This document shows positions 60,510-64,000 of a stretch of DNA of 64,000 bases, piece by piece. Made by a program: the position numbers and the translations under genes. Origin of the DNA: Nemania diffusa (taxonomy: Eukaryota; Ascomycota; Sordariomycetes; Xylariales; Xylariaceae); assembly GCA_038501195.1 (NCBI GenBank), contig JBBPUQ010000004.1, positions 372,001 to 436,000 of the forward strand. The letters run 5' to 3'. The stretch's first letter is position 1. Each line of letters begins with the position of its first letter. The notes under the pieces are model-generated. The model worked only from the letters and a program-made list of their open reading frames with translations. It was not told where the DNA came from and searched no databases.

Positions 60510-60635
60510 TCCTCGGTGGCGCAATTGGCTAGCGCGTCGTAAGTTACATTGAAATAAATGAACGAAATAATTAGGTCTAACATGAATCAGTGACTGTTAA
60601 TCAGGAGGTTGAAAGTTCGAGCCTTTCCCGGGGAG
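60510..60635 (+). tRNA. tRNA-Asn (GUU) with a spliceosomal-type intron in the anticodon stem
   Basis: Exons 60510-60538 and 60591-60635 form a complete 74-nt cloverleaf. The acceptor stem is TCCTCGG with CCGGGGA, and the D stem is GCGC/GCGC. The anticodon stem is TCTGA with TCAGG, around loop CTGTTAA (anticodon GTT). The T stem is GAAAG/CTTTC around TTCGAGC, and the discriminator is G. A-box and B-box promoter sequences are present, and a T8 terminator lies at 60640-60647. The 52-bp intron 60539-60590 falls after position 28, between TC and TGA of the stem. It begins GTAAGT, has GGTCTAAC ten nt before the 3' end, and ends CAG. With the intron kept, no anticodon stem forms. No canonical position-37/38 intron is present. 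Confidence 0.9.
60539..60590 (+). other. 52-bp GT-AG intron of the first tRNA-Asn gene
   Basis: GTAAGT at 60539-60544, branch CTAAC at 60577-60581, CAG at 60588-60590. These match the protein-gene introns of this window. Confidence 0.85.
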
Positions 60636-60639
60636 CTTG

Positions 60640-60647
60640 TTTTTTTT
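60640..60647 (+). terminator. Pol III terminator T8, tRNA-Asn copy 1
   Basis: Eight consecutive T start five nt after the discriminator base. Confidence 0.8.
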
Positions 60648-60743
60648 ATAATCCTAGTATTTTTAGTATCTACCGATTGTCACCGATCGAGGGTTTCTTA
60701 TTTGACATAAGCATGTGGGCTAATATCCAACAGCCACTAATTA

Positions 60744-60877
60744 TCCTCGGTGGCGCAATTGGCTAGCGCGTCGTAAGTTGTTCTCAAACAATTATATAAT
60801 CTACTTACCCAGTATCTAACAATCAATTCTAGTGACTGTTAATCAGGAGGTTGAAAGTTCGAGCCTTTCCCGGGGAG
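60744..60877 (+). tRNA. Second tRNA-Asn (GUU) with an unrelated spliceosomal-type intron at the same site
   Basis: Exons 60744-60772 and 60833-60877 are identical to those of the first copy and fold into the same 74-nt tRNA. A T8 Pol III terminator lies at 60880-60887. The intron 60773-60832 is 60 bp. It begins GTAAGT, has TATCTAAC twelve nt before the end, and ends TAG. Apart from GTAAGTT and TCTAAC it shares no clear similarity with the first copy's intron. The short upstream flank (CCACTAATTATCCTCGG) resembles that of copy 1, so the pair probably arose by local duplication about 234 bp apart. Confidence 0.9.
60773..60832 (+). other. 60-bp GT-AG intron of the second tRNA-Asn gene
   Basis: GTAAGT at 60773-60778, branch CTAAC at 60816-60820, TAG at 60830-60832. 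Confidence 0.85.
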
Positions 60878-60879
60878 TG

Positions 60880-60887
60880 TTTTTTTT
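60880..60887 (+). terminator. Pol III terminator T8, tRNA-Asn copy 2
   Basis: Eight consecutive T start three nt after the discriminator base. Confidence 0.8.
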
Positions 60888-62136
60888 CTATAGTAGATTC
60901 TCTTTTTTTTCTCGTGGGACGGAAAATATCTACGTAGATCGGAAGATATCGCTCTAGCGCATCCTTCGCATCTCTCCCCCACGAAAATCTATTTCTAGCG
61001 GGAATGGGAACCTAGTACAGGATTAGGTAGAAGTATACTGCGTATACATGCTTTCTTGAAACTGCGGTCTGCTAAAATACTAATATCTTCCAGGGTCACG
61101 GCAGCTTGAGGCTTGAGGAACGGGTATACTCCTACCTATTGGTGCGCTTATATGCAGCATTTAACTCATCACTTTCAGCATGCTTAGGCGAAAGGCCCCA
61201 TAAAAAACAGCCTCAACTTCGACTCCTCTCAGGTATCCTAGATATCTATCACGCTGTCTTTCCTTTTATACATATTCCTCTTTTAACAATCTTAGTCCAA
61301 TTCCCGCAATCCCGAAATTCCGAAACCCCCCTAAGTCTACTTTCACCGCTAGACTCTATCACCTGTTCAAACGTCTCGAATAGTTGCTCGGCGGTTTGCG
61401 ACTACAGGGCTATACCCACACCGCCATCAATTATAGTATTAAATAAGACATATATTTTTCTATAGAACAAAGTGAAATCTCAGATACTCCTAATCTCATA
61501 ACGTCTGTCCAAAGCATGGTGTATGTGCAACTGTTCTAAAAGCTTCCCCGGCTTGTCAAATCACAAACGTCAGACGCAAGCTTCATAGCTTCATCTGACA
61601 TTTCCTGTATAGGTCTAGCTCAGTACCCCACATCAATTGTTCTGCATGACATTTATCGATATAGTATCCCGTATCCTAAAAGTAATCGTTACAACATGCG
61701 CTGCGTGGACTTATAATTATGTTTATGTATTTTACTAAATAAGAATAGTTGGTTATATGCCCGTGAAGCATTATAAGGTAAAACAGCAGATACCATCAAA
61801 TCACCAACATGCGGGCTGGATTTCACGCGAGGCATGAGCGCTCGGGAAGTAACCCAATCTTCCAGGTTGATTAGGTCATCTTATAACATGGCTATAGTAT
61901 CGCTTATTCATAATTGAGCAGTCCACATGAAATGCAAGCTTCTAAATACACAGGCTGAGTCTAAGGCTTGTTGATGAAGCCGTACATCACTTTCTTTTAT
62001 CATGGTGCAGCAGTCATGCCAGCTACGATTAATGAGCCCGGGGGTGACAAACCGGGGGTATAAATAACAAGCTGCTCTAATACACCACATATTCACATCT
62101 TCTCATGAAAATCACATATATCTCTTATCACCCCCC
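60888..62136. other. Intergenic region, nothing firmly recognised
   Basis: AT-rich with one 119-codon ORF (61106-61465) that lacks codon bias or motifs. No further tRNA was seen. Confidence 0.4.
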
Positions 62137-63140
62137 CTAATACGCCTTCCCAATCTCAGAGTAACCGACGACCCAGTCATTCCCTTGCAAACTACCCGCG
62201 CTCCACCGACCCGTATCAACCGCTCCCAGGCCCCCATCACTCGCGCCCGGCCTCCTATCTTCACACGCGTGCCGCCCGCCGTGCCACAGCGCCATACCTC
62301 CCGTCACCTGCCCCTCGCCAGCCCGCTCATCGGCCACGACGCGGACCACCCCGCGGTGCGCGCTCTGGTACGCGGCCACGGGCGGGTAGCTCCCGCCCGC
62401 GAACGAGTCGGCCGAATCGAGCGCTGCTTCGATCTGGGGGGTCCCCGCCGCCGCCGCCGCTTGAGCTGGCCGAGGACGATCGCGAGGATGACGAGGAAGA
62501 CCACGACCGAGACCACGATGGCCGCGATCACGAGGGCGGGTCTTGCGCTGCTGCTGCTGCGCCCTTCGCCGGATGGAGGGGCGGGTGGGAGAGGGGTGCC
62601 CTTTGGTCGCGCTGTGGGGGCGCTGGGGGTGGGAGGTGGTGGTGAGGAGGGGGTCTGCGATAAGCTGGCTTGTGTTGGTCGTGTTGTGGCCTGGTTTCGT
62701 GAAGAGGTCGGAGTGGTTGGGAGCGGTGGTGATGGTGGTGTGGGTGGTATGACGAGAGGGGGGATATTACCGCTCGTCGCGGAATATGGCGACGAGATAG
62801 AGAGGGGGATGAATGGTTGGTTAGATGCAGACTCTCCTATGAGAGGGAATGGAGTACCCGAGACGGGTAGGGATCTCAAGTCCGTCTCTAATAGGCTTGT
62901 AGGCGACGGGGTAGGGGTAGTCAGACACGGGCTAATGGATGAGGCTGATAGCCACGAGGCGGAAATAGACGGGGTCGGCGAGGATGATATTTCAGTAGGT
63001 GCAGTTTTTAGTAAAGGAGAGGATAGAGATAGGTCTAGGAATGCTGAGATAGCCGCCAAGGGGGTAGTTGTGGCTATTGTGCCGTTGAGAAACGACGTCC
63101 ACGTCGAGGTCAGATGAGGAAATGCTTGCGTGTCTACCAT
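62137..63140 (-). CDS. Ser/Thr/Pro-rich single-pass membrane protein with a one-base frame break
   Basis: The ATG is at 63140. A long Ser/Thr/Pro-rich region (probably extracellular and O-glycosylated) is followed by one transmembrane helix ALVIAAIVVSVVVFLVILAI and a KRRRRRG stop-transfer cluster. Directly after it, at the G6 run 62436-62441 (C6 on the coding strand), the frame must shift by one base. It then continues as QIEAALDSADSFAGGSYPPV and AAYQSAHRGVVRVVADERAG to the stop at 62137. One extra C gives a 334-residue protein with a cytoplasmic tail. This is the architecture of fungal wall-sensor-like or mucin-like membrane proteins. No signal peptide is visible, so an upstream exon may be missing. 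Function unknown. Confidence 0.6.
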
Positions 63141-63382
63141 GTTGTCCCTTGTTTTATTTCATCGTCATAGACGTGCACGTGGCCTGTTCCTTGGAGAACC
63201 AGGAGCTCGTTGAGAAGCTATGTTTGCGTAATCCAGGTAGTATATTTCAAGGCGGTTATGCCACGCTCTTTACGTCGTCGCGGTGACGAGTGAGAAGCAC
63301 ACTGCATTGACAGGCTTAAGAGTATACTTAGGCCTATCGTCAACTCGAGTATGGATTCTCACTAGTAGATGTATTGGGTGTA

Positions 63383-63773
63383 TTATGCTATGACCACAGC
63401 AAGCGAATACACGATCTCGCGCTGGATATACCCAAAGCTCTTGCGAGGGACTAGAGCGCTTTCGCGTACGCCCGCCTGCTGATGGCTGTCGAGTTGCTGT
63501 GACTGAAAGACCTTCTCGACTGAAATAGATCTAGTCACTTTACTGAGAAAATTAGTACAATTAGACAAATGTTAGAAGTGATATAGGTAAATACAAAGTA
63601 AAACTGCACATTACCAACATAGCCTCCCCGTTCATAGCCCTAAGCTCAGACATTCGAAAGTGGCGAGGGCTAGAATGGATGATTGTTCGCAGCATGGAGT
63701 ACTCGCTCTCGACGCTACATTGCCCTTTGGCCCCTAGGCTGGAACGTAGGTAATCACAAAGTCCCCCGATCAT
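63383..63773 (-). CDS. Possible spliced hypothetical gene, weak
   Basis: Two minus-strand open segments (63773 to about 63627, and about 63542 to 63383) flank an intron-like stretch with TTCTAAC and TACTAATTTTCTCAG. A GTTGGT donor would join them in frame, giving MNGEA-IKVTRSISVEKVFQ near the junction. The C-terminal part (QSQQLDSHQQAGVRESALVP) looks protein-like, but I see no domain and the donor is weak. The 5' end is not defined. Confidence 0.25.
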
Positions 63774-64000
63774 CGTTACTCAGCCTACTTCCGATTATCA
63801 GAAAAAAGCCGTCTGGTTATTTATTATACCGCTCCTTACTGGCCAACGGACGGACGGGTCAAATGGAAATAGTCTGTTGGTCGATGATCTCGACTAGGGG
63901 GTGCTATTTTGATATTGCAGTTTTGGGGTTCTTTCCACTAGCGGTGGGTTTATCGTTCTCGGCAGTATTCAATGTCGTCCAAAATTAGATGAAGTTGCAT

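Noticed and set aside
60533..60600. Canonical 37/38 tRNA intron in the first tRNA-Asn gene
   Set aside because: Placing the intron after a GTT in the 5' part leaves no anticodon stem complementary to TCAGG. Only the 28/29 junction gives TCTGA pairing with TCAGG in both copies.
61106..61465. 119-codon ORF downstream of the tRNA pair
   Set aside because: Low-complexity translation, AT-ending codons and no recognisable feature.
1..64000. CRISPR arrays, operons, ribosome binding sites, bacterial insertion sequences
   Set aside because: The window is nuclear fungal DNA with spliced genes; no regularly spaced repeat array or bacterial element was seen.

Overview
The window is nuclear DNA of a filamentous ascomycete, most probably a Sordariomycete (inferred). 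Genes carry short introns of about 50 to 130 bp with GTAAGT/GTATGT/GTACGT donors, CTAAC branch points and YAG acceptors. Coding DNA is GC-rich with C/G third positions. Intergenic DNA is long, AT-richer and full of ACCTACCTAGGTA-type palindromes. Fungal-specific genes are present: a fused tryptophan synthase, a PtaB-type LIM-binding protein, an Rxt3 subunit, and a NACHT/HEAT NOD-like receptor. There is no operon organisation.

Layout, left to right. A possible 5' gene end runs off the left edge (1-160, minus). A DUF985 cupin gene lies at 1208-1783. The seven-exon ptaB gene is at 6631-9617, a UPF0303/haem-degrading-domain gene at 10995-11936, and atg8 on the minus strand at 13581-14128. An APH-type kinase gene follows at 15829-16725. 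AT-rich, gene-poor blocks (16.7-19.1 and 19.8-20.65 kb) flank a small hypothetical gene (19070-19779) and end beside a truncated secreted NTF2-like gene fragment. Next come an Ama1-like APC/C activator (21970-24099, minus), the Rab geranylgeranyltransferase alpha subunit gene BET4 (about 25431-26801), a membrane-anchored histidine phosphatase (26925-28788, minus) and a coiled-coil/zinc-finger hypothetical gene (29316-31408, minus). A long intergenic stretch (31.4-37.7 kb) precedes RXT3 (37696-41300), followed by the SDH assembly factor 4 gene (41969-42412, minus). A 1611-residue NOD-like receptor (44465-49352) has an alpha/beta-hydrolase-like, NACHT and HEAT architecture. It is followed by a 588-bp inverted-repeat element (49946-50533), tryptophan synthase (51111-53440), mitochondrial ribosomal protein bL28m (53857-54621, minus), a coiled-coil hypothetical gene (55280-56530) and mitochondrial aspartate aminotransferase (57177-59067, minus). 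Two tRNA-Asn genes (60510-60635 and 60744-60877) and a Ser/Thr/Pro-rich membrane protein gene (62137-63140, minus) close the window.

The most striking observation is in the tRNA-Asn pair. Each gene is interrupted inside the 5' strand of the anticodon stem (after nucleotide 28), not at the canonical 37/38 position. The interruptions have every hallmark of a spliceosomal intron: GTAAGT donor, CTAAC branch point and CAG/TAG acceptor. Their sequences are otherwise unrelated, while the two sets of tRNA exons are identical. Removing them gives a perfect 74-nt tRNA-Asn(GUU) cloverleaf followed by a Pol III T8 terminator. A second striking feature is a 3-nt micro-exon (GAT) in the aspartate aminotransferase gene that supplies a conserved Asp. 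Other points of interest are a strong out-of-frame coding signature inside BET4, two single-base frame disruptions in C6/G6 homopolymers (RXT3 and the membrane protein), and an NLR with Cys at the nucleophile elbow and a 21-bp tandem repeat.
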